The translations under genes and the position numbers were made by a program. The notes beneath the pieces are model-generated. The model ran no database searches and was not told the DNA's origin. It was given only the letters and a program-made list of their open reading frames with translations. 64,000 nucleotides of DNA, taken from Bradyrhizobium sp. Ce-3 (GTDB taxonomy: Bacteria; Pseudomonadota; Alphaproteobacteria; Rhizobiales; Xanthobacteraceae). Positions within the stretch are counted from its first letter, which is position 1. The number at the start of each line of letters is the position of its first letter. Shown in pieces: positions 43,900 to 54,772 of this stretch. Location: NCBI RefSeq assembly GCF_022835695.1, contig NZ_BQUV01000002.1, forward strand, positions 434,001 to 498,000, given 5' to 3'.

Positions 43900-44082
43900 C
43901 TACTGGGCCTTTATCATCTTCGCTAATTCGTGGCGCAATTCCGGGCTATCGTGATGGCCATGCACCACGACAGCATGTTGTACTGCCGCTTCCAGAAGTT
44001 CCTTTTGAGTATCAGCTGAAATCGCGATCGTGCAGTTCATCTCACTTGGGTAATCTCGGCAATCCACAAACATTCTACCCAT
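43900..44082 (-). CDS. DUF1059-like small protein
   Basis: Protein of 60 residues: MGRMFVDCRDYPSEMNCTIA, then SADTQKELLEAAVQHAVVVH and GHHDSPELRHELAKMIKAQ. The order C-(R)-x2-P-x4-C, a helix ending in HAxxxHG and a final EL...I helix is that of DUF1059 small proteins, whose function is unknown. Two Cys and several His could bind metal. ATG 44082 has CGGAGA 6 bp upstream; the frame is open 14 codons further but without the family pattern. It lies in a stretch of lower GC. Confidence 0.75.
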   Translation of the reverse strand: MGRMFVDCRDYPSEMNCTIAISADTQKELLEAAVQHAVVVHGHHDSPELRHELAKMIKAQ

Positions 44083-44129
44083 AACTGTCTCCGTCAATAC
44101 GAGTAAACTATTCGCCTTGCTCAACTCAC

Positions 44130-44288
44130 CTACCCACGATAATTCCCGCGACCGCTCACTGTGCCTGACTTCCTAAAATGATAGTTCATGGCCGACCACG
44201 CTTGCCGGCCGTCGACAACGAGCGTGTCAATCGTCTCGATCGTGGTCGCGTCGTTATCGAACATATCATACGTCGGAGGGCGTGCCAT
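44130..44288 (-). CDS. Possible small protein of 52 residues
   Basis: A complete frame of 52 residues: MARPPTYDMFDNDATTIETI, then DTLVVDGRQAWSAMNYHFRK and SGTVSGRGNYRG. GGGAACC precedes the ATG at a suitable distance. The composition looks protein-like, but no family is recognised. It may be real or a remnant of a longer gene. Same strand as the DUF1059-like and QueF genes. Confidence 0.35.
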   Translation of the reverse strand: MARPPTYDMFDNDATTIETIDTLVVDGRQAWSAMNYHFRKSGTVSGRGNYRG

Positions 44289-44321
44289 GTCGGTTCCCGG
44301 CTCAGGGCCGACATTCGATGA

Positions 44322-46235
<1,914 letters not shown>

Positions 46236-46285
46236 CGCCCCAACTGATCGGGACTGAACAAAACACGCAAAAAGGGGAGGTCGGG

Positions 46286-47422
46286 ATGAGTGACGGCAAG
46301 AGCGGTCTGCAACTGCGTTCGCTGCTCAAGAACAATGGCGAACTGGAACTGTCGCTGGTCAATGTCCCGACCCCCGAGCCCGGCCCCGACGAGGTCGTGG
46401 TCCGGGTCGAGGCGACCCCGATCAATCCGTCCGATCTCGGTCTCCTGATCGGCCCGGCCGACATGGCGGCCGCCAAGGTTGCCGGCAGCAAGGAATTGCC
46501 CGTCGTCACCGCGCGCGTGCCGGAAGCGGCGCTGCCGGGTCTTGCCGCCCGGCTCGACGAGTCGATGCCGGTCGGCAATGAAGGTGCCGGCGTCGTGATC
46601 AAGACCGGCTCGTCGGACGCCGCGAAGGCGCTGATGGGCCGCACCGTCGCGATGATCGGCGGCGCGATGTATGCGCAATACCGCACGCTGCGTGTCAACG
46701 AATGCCTGCCGCTGCCGGACGGCATCACGCCGGCGGAAGGCGCCTCCTGCTTCGTCAATCCGCTGACCGCGCTCGGCATGACCGAGACGATGCGGCGCGA
46801 GGGGCACAAGGCGCTGGTGCACACGGCCGCAGCGTCGAACCTCGGCCAGATGCTCAACAAGATCTGCCTCAAGGACGGCATCGGCCTCGTCAACATCGTG
46901 CGCAACCGCGAGCAGGCCCAGATCCTGCACAAGATCGGCGCCAGGCATGTGGTCGATTCCAGCGCGCCCGATTTCATGGACAAGCTGACCGCCGCGCTGG
47001 TCGAGACCGGCGCGACCATCGCCTTCGATGCGATCGGCGGCGGCAAGCTCGCCGGCCAGATCCTGGTGGCGATGGAGACCGCGATCAACAAGACCGCCAA
47101 GGCCTACAGCCGCTACGGCTCGAATGTGCACAAGCAGGTCTATGTCTACGGCAGTCTCGACGCCCGCTCGATCGAGCTGCCGCGCGGCTTCGGCATGGCC
47201 TGGGGCGTCGGCGGCTGGCTGCTGTTCCCGTTCCTGATGAAGATCGGCCCCGAAGCCGGCAACAAGCTGCGCCAGCGCGTGGTGGCCGAATTGAAGACGA
47301 CCTTCGCCAGCCACTACACCAAGGTGGTGTCGCTGCAGGAAACCTTGCAGCTCGACAACATCGCCGTCTACGGCAAGCGCGCGACCGGCGAGAAATTCCT
47401 GATCAACCCGAACAAGGGATGA
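46286..47422 (+). CDS. Zinc-type alcohol dehydrogenase / quinone oxidoreductase-like protein
   Basis: MDR-superfamily protein of 378 residues. The GroES-like N-terminal domain has VVVRVEATPINPSDLGLLIG and the Rossmann half has LVHTAAASNLGQMLNKICLK, then HVVDSSAPDFMDKLTAA and IAFDAIGGGKLAGQIL. No zinc-ligand Cys cluster is seen, which favours the zinc-free quinone-oxidoreductase branch. The Rossmann motif (AAASNLGQM) departs from the usual GxGxxG. The substrate is unknown. ATG 46286 has GGGGAGG upstream. Ends in a clear terminator. Confidence 0.88.
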   Translation: MSDGKSGLQLRSLLKNNGELELSLVNVPTPEPGPDEVVVRVEATPINPSDLGLLIGPADMAAAKVAGSKELPVVTARVPEAALPGLAARLDESMPVGNEGAGVVIKTGSSDAAKALMGRTVAMIGGAMYAQYRTLRVNECLPLPDGITPAEGASCFVNPLTALGMTETMRREGHKALVHTAAASNLGQMLNKICLKDGIGLVNIVRNREQAQILHKIGARHVVDSSAPDFMDKLTAALVETGATIAFDAIGGGKLAGQILVAMETAINKTAKAYSRYGSNVHKQVYVYGSLDARSIELPRGFGMAWGVGGWLLFPFLMKIGPEAGNKLRQRVVAELKTTFASHYTKVVSLQETLQLDNIAVYGKRATGEKFLINPNKG

Positions 47423-47437
47423 GGATCGAAGCCGAAG

Positions 47438-47464
47438 GGCCGGCCCGCGAGGCGCGGCCTTTTT
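47438..47464 (+). terminator. Rho-independent terminator after the dehydrogenase gene
   Basis: GGCCGGCC-CGCGA-GGCGCGGCC is an 8-bp stem with one bulged base, followed directly by TTTTT (47460-47464). Located 16 bp past the stop. Confidence 0.8.
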
Positions 47465-47592
47465 GCTTTGCATAGACCAATTCCGGGAAACGCTGGGTTT
47501 CCGGAATTGGGTGATCCATGCACTTGCATCTTTCTTGGCGTGCCGGTAGGTGAGGTCGACGCGGATCACGCGAACCCGAGGGGAATTTTGCT

Positions 47593-48144
47593 ATGGCCTA
47601 TAACATCGTCACCATCGTCGGCAGCATCCGCAAGGAGAGCTTCTCGCTCAAGATCGCCAATGCGCTGGCCAAGCTCGCGCCCGCTTCGCTGCAGCTCGAC
47701 GTCACGACGCTTCAGGGCATTTCCTTCTTCAACCAGGACCTCGAGGCGGCGCCGCCGGCGGACTGGCTCGCCTTCCGCGAGAAGCTGCAGAAGTCGAACG
47801 GCGTGCTGTTCGTGACCCCCGAATACAACCGCTCGATCCCGGGCGTGCTGAAGAACGCGATCGACGTCGCCTCGCGGCCTTACGGCAAGAGCTCGTTCGT
47901 CGGCAAGCCGGTCGGCCTGATCGGCAACTCGCCCGGACCGCTCGGCGGCGTCAGCGCGGTGAAGCACCTGCAGAACATCCTGCCGGGCATCGCCGGTCCG
48001 ATCCTCGGCCAGCCGGAAACCTACCTCAACGGCGTCGGCGATGCCTTCGACGACAAGGGCGAGCTGACCAAGGAGTCCCTCAAGGGCGTGCTGCAGCAGT
48101 ACCTCGACGCCTTTGCGGCGTTCATCGAAAAGCAGAACCGCTGA
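47593..48144 (+). CDS. NADPH-dependent FMN reductase
   Basis: Flavodoxin-like protein of 183 residues: the phosphate-binding loop is VGSIRKESFSLKIANAL at the start, then VLFVTPEYNRSIPGVLKNAI, DVASRPYGKSSFVGKPVGLI and SPGPLGGVSAVKHLQNIL. This is the chromate-reductase/azoreductase-like (YieF/ArsH-related) group that reduces quinones, chromate or azo compounds using NAD(P)H. The physiological role is probably protection from redox-cycling compounds. ATG 47593 follows GAGGGGAATTTTGCT. Confidence 0.92.
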   Translation: MAYNIVTIVGSIRKESFSLKIANALAKLAPASLQLDVTTLQGISFFNQDLEAAPPADWLAFREKLQKSNGVLFVTPEYNRSIPGVLKNAIDVASRPYGKSSFVGKPVGLIGNSPGPLGGVSAVKHLQNILPGIAGPILGQPETYLNGVGDAFDDKGELTKESLKGVLQQYLDAFAAFIEKQNR

Positions 48145-48145
48145 T

Positions 48146-48203
48146 CTTGTCTTGACCCGTTTCCTTCACGCGAACCGGCAGCCACTTCGCTCGAAAACGC
48201 ACT
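48146..48203. repeat. Partial second copy of the CTAGAGC-family repeat
   Basis: TTGTCTTGACCCGTTTCCTTCACGCGAACC and CACTTCGCTCGAAAACGC match 41186-41243 with a few substitutions; the terminal CTCTAG is lost. It lies just after the FMN reductase stop. Confidence 0.8.
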
Positions 48204-48246
48204 GATTTTAGCGTTCCATTAACCCCATGGCCGCATCTTCGCGGCC

Positions 48247-48564
48247 ATGGTTTCCCGCACCCGCCTCAAATCGATTCTGTCCGGGCTCGCCCTCTACACG
48301 CTGGCGGCGCTGATGGTCGGCTATTTCGGCGTCAACGCCTATACCGGCAAATACGGCCTGAACGCGCGGCAGGAGCTCGACCAGGAAATCATCGCGCTGA
48401 CCTCGGAGCTGGCGCGGTTGAAGAAGGAGCGGACCGAGGGCGAGCAGCGGGTGTCGCTGCTGCGGTCGGACCGGGTCGATCCCGACATGCTGGACGAGCG
48501 TGCGCGCTTCCAGCTCGATTACGCCAACCCGCGTGATCTGGTTCGGATCAACAAGTCGAACTGA
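48247..48564 (+). CDS. ftsB: FtsB/DivIC-like septum formation initiator
   Basis: Single-pass division protein of 105 residues. The short basic N-terminus precedes a membrane helix at about 10-28 (LSGLALYTLAALMVGYFGVN), a coiled coil at 40-75 (LDQEIIALTSELARLKKERT) and the conserved end SDRVDPDMLDERARFQLDYA. It belongs to the FtsQLB divisome bridge. Position between eno and pdhA is the standard alphaproteobacterial arrangement. ATG 48247 lies close after CGGCC, with no strong ribosome site. Confidence 0.92.
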   Translation: MVSRTRLKSILSGLALYTLAALMVGYFGVNAYTGKYGLNARQELDQEIIALTSELARLKKERTEGEQRVSLLRSDRVDPDMLDERARFQLDYANPRDLVRINKSN

Positions 48565-48721
48565 CGTTCGCAAATTTCAAAAACGTTCGCGCACTATCAC
48601 AAAAGTGTCGCGCTGCGCTGCAGTGCGGCATAGCAAAATTCCATCGGGCGAACGCAATCCTTCCAAGGCGATTTGAGTTGGGTTAGAGAGGGTTCTTCGA
48701 CTTCTCTCACCCGGAATTGCC

Positions 48722-49741
48722 ATGGCCACACCCAAGAAAACCGTCGCAAAAGAATCAGGGCAGGAGAAGGCTGGCTCTCCCCCCGAATTCTCCAGGGAGC
48801 AGGAGCTCAAGGCCCTGCGCGACATGCTCCTGATCCGGCGCTTCGAGGAGAAGGCCGGTCAGCTCTACGGCATGGGTGCGATCGGCGGTTTCTGCCATCT
48901 CTATATCGGCCAGGAAGCCGTCGTGGTCGGGATGCAGATGGCGCTGAAGCCAGGCGACGAGGTCATAACCGGCTACCGGGACCACGGCCACATGCTGGCC
49001 TGCGACATGGAAGCCAAGGGCGTGATGGCGGAGTTGACCGGACGCCGCGGCGGCTATTCCAAGGGCAAGGGCGGCTCCATGCACATGTTCAGCAAGGAGA
49101 AGCATTTCTACGGTGGTCACGGAATCGTGGGCGCGCAGGTGTCGCTCGGCACCGGCCTTGCGTTCGCCAACCGCTATCGCGGCAACGATAACGTCAGCGT
49201 GACCTATTTCGGCGACGGCGCGGCCAACCAGGGCCAGGTCTACGAAAGCTTCAACATGGCGGAGCTGTGGAAGCTGCCGGTGATCTACGTGATCGAGAAC
49301 AATCGCTACGCGATGGGCACCGCGGTGTCGCGTGCCTCGGCGCAGCAGGACTTCTCCAAGCGCGGCGTGTCGTTCAACATTCCCGGCAGGCAGGTCGACG
49401 GCATGGACGTGCGCGCCGTGAAGGCTGCCGCCGACGAGGCCACGGCGTGGTGCCGCGGCGGCAATGGTCCGATCATCCTGGAGATGCAGACCTACCGTTA
49501 CCGCGGCCACTCGATGTCGGATCCCGCCAAGTACCGCACCCGCGAGGAGGTCGAGAAGGTCCGTCACGACCAGGACCCGATCGAGCAGGTGCGCAACCGC
49601 TTGCTGGCATCGGGCTTGAGCGAGCAGGACTTGAAGGCGATCGACGCCGAGGTGCGCGAGATCGTCAACGAGGCCGCCGATTTCGCACAGCACGATCCGG
49701 AGCCGGATCCGTCCGAGCTCTACACCGACATCTACCGCTGA
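48722..49741 (+). CDS. pdhA: Pyruvate dehydrogenase E1 component, alpha subunit
   Basis: Thiamine-diphosphate-dependent subunit of 339 residues. The cofactor motif is GDGAANQG (from residue 164) to VIENNRYAMGT near 195; YRYRGHSMSDPAKYR and the lid region follow. Together with PdhB it decarboxylates pyruvate and acetylates the E2 lipoyl groups. The N-terminal 30 residues are Lys/Glu-rich. It heads the pdhA-pdhB-pdhC-lpdA gene group; the 157-bp gap upstream presumably contains the promoter. Confidence 0.97.
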   Translation: MATPKKTVAKESGQEKAGSPPEFSREQELKALRDMLLIRRFEEKAGQLYGMGAIGGFCHLYIGQEAVVVGMQMALKPGDEVITGYRDHGHMLACDMEAKGVMAELTGRRGGYSKGKGGSMHMFSKEKHFYGGHGIVGAQVSLGTGLAFANRYRGNDNVSVTYFGDGAANQGQVYESFNMAELWKLPVIYVIENNRYAMGTAVSRASAQQDFSKRGVSFNIPGRQVDGMDVRAVKAAADEATAWCRGGNGPIILEMQTYRYRGHSMSDPAKYRTREEVEKVRHDQDPIEQVRNRLLASGLSEQDLKAIDAEVREIVNEAADFAQHDPEPDPSELYTDIYR

Positions 49742-49786
49742 CCCCACCCGCGCAGACGAATTTCAAGACCGATTTCGGGAGCCGAT

Positions 49787-51193
49787 ATGCCCATTCAAGT
49801 GCTGATGCCTGCGCTGTCGCCCACCATGGAGAAGGGCAACCTCGCCAAATGGCTGAAAAAGGAAGGCGAGACCATCAAGTCCGGTGACGTCATCGCCGAG
49901 ATCGAGACCGACAAGGCGACGATGGAGGTCGAGGCCACCGACGAGGGTACGCTCGGCAAGATCCTGATTCCGGAAGGCACCGCCGACGTCGCGGTCAACA
50001 CGCCGATCGCCACCATCCTGGCCGACGGCGAAAGCGCCGCCGACCTCGCCAAGGCGCCGGCCGCACCGGCGCCGCAGCCGAAGGCCGCTGAGGCCGCGCC
50101 GGCCGAAGCCAAGGGGGATGCAAAGGCAGAAGCGCCGCAGCCCGCTGCAAAGGCGCCGGCCGCTCCCGTCAGCGAGACGCTGCCCGATCCGGAAATCCCC
50201 GCCGGCACCGAGATGGTCACCCAGACCATTCGCGAGGCGCTGCGCGATGCGATGGCCGAGGAGATGCGCCGCGACGGCGACGTCTTCATCATGGGCGAGG
50301 AGGTCGCCGAGTATCAGGGCGCCTACAAGGTGACGCAGGGCCTGTTGCAGGAATTCGGCGCCCGCCGTGTGATCGACACGCCGATCACCGAGCACGGCTT
50401 TGCCGGCGTCGGCGTCGGTGCTGCGATGGCCGGGCTGAAGCCGATCGTCGAGTTCATGACCTGGAATTTCGCGATGCAGGCGATCGACCAGATCATCAAC
50501 TCCGCCGCCAAGACGCTCTATATGTCCGGCGGCCAGATGGGCTGCTCGATCGTGTTCCGCGGCCCGAACGGCGCCGCCGCGCGCGTCGCCGCCCAGCACA
50601 GCCAGGACTACGCCGCCTGGTACTCGCAGGTGCCGGGCCTCAAGGTGGTCGCGCCGTACTCGGCCTCCGACTACAAGGGCCTGCTCAAGGCCGCGATCCG
50701 CGATCCCAATCCGGTGGTCTTCCTCGAGAACGAGATGCTGTACGGCCACACCGGCGAGATTCCGAAGCTGCCGGATTTCGTGGTGCCGATCGGCAAGGCG
50801 CGGATCGCGCGCGCCGGCAATCACGTCACCATCGTCTCTTGGGCGATGGGCATGTCCTATGCGCTGAAGGCGGCTGATGAGCTCGCCAAGGAGGGCATCG
50901 AGGCCGAGGTGATCGATCTGCGCACCATCCGTCCGATGGACACCGAGACCATCGTCAATTCGGTGAAGAAGACCGGCCGTGCGGTGACGGTGGAGGAGGG
51001 CTGGCAGCAGAGCGGCGTCGGCTCCGAGGTTGCGGCGCGCATCATGGAGCACGCCTTCGACTATCTGGATGCGCCGGTCGCGCGCGTCTCCGGCAAGGAC
51101 GTGCCGATGCCCTATGCCGCGAACCTGGAAAAGCTTGCTCTGCCCTCCGTCGCCGAGGTGGTCGCGGCCGCCAAGGCCGTGTCCTACCGGTAA
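49787..51193 (+). CDS. pdhB: Pyruvate dehydrogenase E1 component, beta subunit, with N-terminal lipoyl domain
   Basis: Subunit of 468 residues. Residues 1-78 are a lipoyl domain with lipoylation Lys43 in [11 protein letters not shown], then an Ala/Pro-rich linker to about 140 and the E1-beta catalytic part ([20 protein letters not shown], then [20 protein letters not shown] and [20 protein letters not shown]). A lipoyl domain on E1-beta, in addition to that on E2, is a known feature of alphaproteobacterial complexes. The lipoyl part is almost identical to that of PdhC. ATG 49787 is 45 bp after pdhA. Confidence 0.97.
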   Translation: MPIQVLMPALSPTMEKGNLAKWLKKEGETIKSGDVIAEIETDKATMEVEATDEGTLGKILIPEGTADVAVNTPIATILADGESAADLAKAPAAPAPQPKAAEAAPAEAKGDAKAEAPQPAAKAPAAPVSETLPDPEIPAGTEMVTQTIREALRDAMAEEMRRDGDVFIMGEEVAEYQGAYKVTQGLLQEFGARRVIDTPITEHGFAGVGVGAAMAGLKPIVEFMTWNFAMQAIDQIINSAAKTLYMSGGQMGCSIVFRGPNGAAARVAAQHSQDYAAWYSQVPGLKVVAPYSASDYKGLLKAAIRDPNPVVFLENEMLYGHTGEIPKLPDFVVPIGKARIARAGNHVTIVSWAMGMSYALKAADELAKEGIEAEVIDLRTIRPMDTETIVNSVKKTGRAVTVEEGWQQSGVGSEVAARIMEHAFDYLDAPVARVSGKDVPMPYAANLEKLALPSVAEVVAAAKAVSYR

Positions 51194-51198
51194 CGCCG

Positions 51199-51504
51199 AT
51201 GGCCGGTCCCAAGGAGCAGCCGCTGCCGCCCGACGTGATGGGCCGCGACGACGCCGTCGAGGTGCTGCGCGCCTTCGTCGTCGACGGCGGCCTGTCGATC
51301 GCGTTCCAGCGCGCCTTCGAGGAGCCGGACATGTGGGGGCTGATGCTCGTCGACATCGCCCGCCACGCTGCGCGCGCCTATTCGCGCGAGAGCGAATACA
51401 CTGAAGACGAGGCGCTCGCGCGCATCGTCGAGATGTTCGAAGCCGAAATCGCCCGGCCGACCGACATGGGCCAAACCAAACCGCGGTCGCAACAAGGTCA
51501 CTGA
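51199..51504 (+). CDS. DUF5076-like protein encoded between pdhB and pdhC
   Basis: Acidic protein of 101 residues: [60 protein letters not shown] and a final [20 protein letters not shown]. Helical and soluble; the DUF5076 assignment is from recall. It starts 5 bp after the pdhB stop and ends 2 bp before pdhC, so it is translated with the complex subunits. The function is unknown; position suggests a role in assembly or regulation of pyruvate dehydrogenase. Confidence 0.8.
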   Translation: MAGPKEQPLPPDVMGRDDAVEVLRAFVVDGGLSIAFQRAFEEPDMWGLMLVDIARHAARAYSRESEYTEDEALARIVEMFEAEIARPTDMGQTKPRSQQGH

Positions 51505-51506
51505 CA

Positions 51507-52874
51507 ATGCCGATCAATATTCTTATGCCCGCGCTGTCGCCGACGATGGAAAAGGGCAATCTCGCCAAGTGGCTCAAGAAAGAGGGCGACACGGTCAAGT
51601 CCGGCGACGTGATCGCGGAGATCGAGACCGACAAGGCGACGATGGAGGTCGAAGCCGTCGATGAAGGCACGATCGCCAAGATCCTGGTGCCCGAGGGCAC
51701 CCAGGACGTGCCGGTCAACGACGTCATCGCCGTGATGGCCGGCGACGGCGAGGATGTGAAGGCGGCGGCCAGCGCCGGAGCTGGCGCTGCACCGGCGCCC
51801 AAACCCGCCGAGGCACCGAAGCCCGCTGCCCAGGCCGCGCCTGCGGCAGCACCCGCTGCGGCAGCCGCGCCTGCGCCGAAGCCGGCCGCTGCGCCCGCAG
51901 CCGCTCCGCAGGCCGCCGCACCGGCCGCGCAAGCCAACGGCCACGCCCGCGTGTTCTCCTCGCCGCTGGCGCGCCGCCTGGCAAAGGAGGCCGGCATCGA
52001 TCTCGGCCGGATCTCCGGCACCGGCCCGCACGGCCGCGTCATTGCCCGCGACGTCGACGACGCCAAGTCCGGCAAGGGCCTGAAAGCGCCGGCAGCCGCG
52101 CCCGCCACTGCGGGGCCGAGCATCGCGCCGTCGATGTCGGACAAGCAGATCCTGGCGCTGTTCGAGCCGGGCTCCTACGAGATCGTGCCGCATGACGGCA
52201 TGCGCCGGACCATCGCGCAGCGTCTCACCGCCTCGGTGCAGAACGTCCCGCACTTCTATCTCACGATCGACTGCGACATCGGCAAGCTGCTCGCCGCGCG
52301 CGAGGAGATCAATGCGGCTGCGCCGAAGGACAAGGAGAAGAAGCCGCTCTACAAGATCTCGGTCAACGACTTCGTCATCAAGGCGATGGCGGTCGCGCTG
52401 CAGAAGATCCCGAACTGCAACGTCAGCTGGACCGAGGGCGGCATGCTCAAGCACAAGCATTCCGACGTCGGCGTTGCGGTCGCGATGCCAGGCGGCCTGA
52501 TCACGCCGATCATCCGCAAGGCCGAGACCAAGACGCTGTCGACCATCTCCAACGAGATGAAGGATTTTGCCGCCCGCGCCCGCGCCCGCAAGCTGAAGCC
52601 GGAGGAATATCAGGGCGGCACCACCGCGGTCTCCAACCTCGGCATGTACGGCATCAACCACTTCACCGCCGTGATCAATCCACCGCATGCCTCGATCCTC
52701 GCGGTCGGCACCTCGGAGGAGCGTCCGGTGGTGCGCGGCGGCAAGATCGAGATCGCGAGCATCATGAGCGTGACCTTGTCGTGCGACCACCGCGCCATCG
52801 ACGGCGCGCTCGGTGCCGAGCTGATCGGCGCCTTCAAGCAGCTGATCGAGAATCCCGTCATGATGATGGTGTGA
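51507..52874 (+). CDS. pdhC: Pyruvate dehydrogenase E2 component (dihydrolipoyl acetyltransferase)
   Basis: Core subunit of 455 residues. The lipoyl domain is 1-78 (Lys43), a long Ala/Pro linker runs to about 145, the peripheral-subunit-binding domain is about 147-182 ([20 protein letters not shown]), and the catalytic domain about 225-455 has His428 and Asp432 in [15 protein letters not shown]. It transfers acetyl groups to CoA and anchors E1 and E3. ATG 51507 follows AACAAGGTCACTGACA. Two tiny membrane-protein genes separate it from lpdA. Confidence 0.97.
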   Translation: MPINILMPALSPTMEKGNLAKWLKKEGDTVKSGDVIAEIETDKATMEVEAVDEGTIAKILVPEGTQDVPVNDVIAVMAGDGEDVKAAASAGAGAAPAPKPAEAPKPAAQAAPAAAPAAAAAPAPKPAAAPAAAPQAAAPAAQANGHARVFSSPLARRLAKEAGIDLGRISGTGPHGRVIARDVDDAKSGKGLKAPAAAPATAGPSIAPSMSDKQILALFEPGSYEIVPHDGMRRTIAQRLTASVQNVPHFYLTIDCDIGKLLAAREEINAAAPKDKEKKPLYKISVNDFVIKAMAVALQKIPNCNVSWTEGGMLKHKHSDVGVAVAMPGGLITPIIRKAETKTLSTISNEMKDFAARARARKLKPEEYQGGTTAVSNLGMYGINHFTAVINPPHASILAVGTSEERPVVRGGKIEIASIMSVTLSCDHRAIDGALGAELIGAFKQLIENPVMMMV

Positions 52875-52886
52875 CGGGCATCCGCC

Positions 52887-53063
52887 ATGTACGCGATCTA
52901 CGGTCCGTACGTCCTGCTCGCCGCCGTTGCCGTCGCGTTGCTCCTCGCCGTCAACCGCGACCTGATCTCGACGATCCAGTTCAGGATCATGATGATCGCC
53001 GCCGCCGTGCTGGCGCTGGCGTGGACAGTGTTCCTTGGGGCGGTATGGCAGGAGTACGGATAG
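52887..53063 (+). CDS. Small two-helix membrane protein in the pdh operon
   Basis: Frame of 58 residues starting MYAIYGPYVLLAAVAVALLL, with a polar turn NRDLISTIQF and a second helix MMIAAAVLALAWTVFLGAV, ending WQEYG. Two predicted membrane segments. Short gap of 12 bp after pdhC, and its stop codon directly abuts the ATG of the next gene (TAGATG). No family recognised. Position and hydrophobic pattern support a real gene despite its size. Confidence 0.6.
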   Translation: MYAIYGPYVLLAAVAVALLLAVNRDLISTIQFRIMMIAAAVLALAWTVFLGAVWQEYG

Positions 53064-53306
53064 ATGGCCGGCACGGCTCGCACCCGCTGGCCCTGGATCT
53101 CGCTGCTGCTGTCGGCCGCACTGCTGCTCAATCCGGTCGGATTGGATTTTCTGCACTCCGCGTTCTTCGCCGGCGAACAGCTGGCGCGGAACATCGCCCA
53201 GCCGATCGTGCTGACGGCCCTGGCCATCATGGCCGTGGTGATCGGGCTCGAATGGCTGGTCAGGACATTGATCGCAAGAAGCCGCGCGCGCGGCGTCACA
53301 CGCTGA
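53064..53306 (+). CDS. Small membrane protein in the pdh operon
   Basis: Protein of 80 residues with two membrane segments: WISLLLSAALLLNPVGLDFL (about 11-30) and IVLTALAIMAVVIGLEWLVR (about 48-67), and a basic C-terminus RTLIARSRARGVTR. It starts at the base after the previous stop and ends 17 bp before lpdA. The function is unknown. Together with the 58-residue protein it may form a membrane pair of the same operon. Confidence 0.65.
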   Translation: MAGTARTRWPWISLLLSAALLLNPVGLDFLHSAFFAGEQLARNIAQPIVLTALAIMAVVIGLEWLVRTLIARSRARGVTR

Positions 53307-53323
53307 GTTGAACGGGAGCCGCC

Positions 53324-54745
53324 ATGGCCGACACATCCTTTGACGTCATCATCATCGGCTCCGGCCCCGGCGGCTACGTGACCGCGATCCGTGCCGCGCA
53401 ACTCGGCTTCAAGACCGCGATCGTCGAGAAATCCTATCTCGGCGGCATCTGCCTGAACTGGGGCTGCATCCCGACCAAGGCGCTGCTGCGTTCCGCCGAG
53501 ATCTACCACTACATGCAGCACGCCAAGGATTACGGGCTGTCGGCCGACAATGTCTCGTTCGATCCGAAAGCCGTGGTGCAGCGCTCGCGCGGCGTCTCGA
53601 AGCGCCTCAACGACGGCGTCGGCTTCCTGATGAAGAAGAACAAGATCACGGTGATCTGGGGCGACGCCACGATCGACGCGCCCGGCAAGATCACGGTGAA
53701 GAAGTCTGATGTCGAGGCGCCGAAGGGCGCGAGCGGCGAGGGCACCTATCAGGCCAAGCACATCATCGTCGCGACCGGCGCGCGGCCGCGCGTGCTGCCC
53801 GGGCTCGAGCCCGACAAGAAGCTGATCTGGACCTATTTCGAGGCGATGGTGCCGGAGCGTATGCCGAAATCGCTGCTCGTGGTCGGCTCCGGCGCGATCG
53901 GCATCGAGTTCGCTTCGTTCTTCCATACCATGGGCGCCGACGTCACTGTGGTCGAGGTGTTGCCGCAGATCTTGCCGGTCGAGGATGCCGAGATCGCGGG
54001 GCTGGCGCGAAAGCGGTTCGAGAAGATGGGCATCAAGATCATGTCCTCGACCAAGGTGACGAAGCTGGAGAAGAAGGCCGACAGCGTGGTCGCGACCATC
54101 GACGACGGCAAGGGCCAGCCGCAGACCAAGGAATTCGAGCGCGTGATCTCCGCGGTCGGCGTGGTCGGCAACATCGAGAATCTCGGGCTGGAGAAGCTCG
54201 GCGTCAAAACCGACCGCGGCTGCATCGTGATCGACGGCCTCGGCAAGACCAATGTCCCCGGCATCTATGCGATCGGCGACGTCGCAGGCCCCCCGATGCT
54301 CGCGCACAAGGCCGAGCATGAGGGCGTGGTCTGCATCGAGGCGATCAAGGGTCTGCATCCGCACCCGATGGACAAGCTGCTGATCCCGGGCTGCACCTAC
54401 TGCAACCCTCAGGTCGCGTCCGTCGGCCTCACCGAGGCCAAGGCCAAGGAAGGCGGCCGCGAGATCCGTGTCGGCCGCTTCCCGTTCGTCGGCAACGGCA
54501 AGGCGATCGCGCTCGGTGAGGACCAGGGCCTGGTCAAGGTGATCTTCGACAAGAAGACCGGCCAGCTGCTCGGTGCGCACATGATCGGGGCCGAGGTCAC
54601 CGAGCTGATCCAGGGCTATGTGGTGGCGATGAATCTGGAGACCACGGAAGAGGAACTGATGCACACCGTGTTCCCGCATCCGACCCTGTCGGAGATGATG
54701 AAGGAAGCGGTGCTCGACGCCTACGGACGGGTGCTGAATATCTGA
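53324..54745 (+). CDS. lpdA: Dihydrolipoyl dehydrogenase (E3)
   Basis: FAD enzyme of 473 residues that reoxidises the E2 dihydrolipoyl groups using NAD. FAD motif VIIIGSGPGGYVTAIRAAQL, redox-active Cys43 and Cys48 in GGICLNWGCIPTKALLR, NAD motif VVGSGAIGIEFASFFHTMG and the active-site His region HTVFPHPTLSEMMKEAV near the C-terminus are present. It ends the pdh operon. The start has CGGGAGCC upstream. Confidence 0.97.
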   Translation: MADTSFDVIIIGSGPGGYVTAIRAAQLGFKTAIVEKSYLGGICLNWGCIPTKALLRSAEIYHYMQHAKDYGLSADNVSFDPKAVVQRSRGVSKRLNDGVGFLMKKNKITVIWGDATIDAPGKITVKKSDVEAPKGASGEGTYQAKHIIVATGARPRVLPGLEPDKKLIWTYFEAMVPERMPKSLLVVGSGAIGIEFASFFHTMGADVTVVEVLPQILPVEDAEIAGLARKRFEKMGIKIMSSTKVTKLEKKADSVVATIDDGKGQPQTKEFERVISAVGVVGNIENLGLEKLGVKTDRGCIVIDGLGKTNVPGIYAIGDVAGPPMLAHKAEHEGVVCIEAIKGLHPHPMDKLLIPGCTYCNPQVASVGLTEAKAKEGGREIRVGRFPFVGNGKAIALGEDQGLVKVIFDKKTGQLLGAHMIGAEVTELIQGYVVAMNLETTEEELMHTVFPHPTLSEMMKEAVLDAYGRVLNI

Positions 54746-54772
54746 CGTTCGGAGACGTCGCCGATAGAAGTT

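Noticed and set aside
49763-52144. Open frame of 793 codons on the minus strand opposite pdhB/pdhC
   Set aside because: It is an antisense shadow of two certain genes: the Ala/Gly/Asp/Arg/His-rich product has no family pattern and exists because high-GC codon use leaves few stops.
51498-54679. Two minus-strand frames of about 600 codons opposite pdhC and lpdA
   Set aside because: Both mirror certain genes and lack start signals or recognisable domains.
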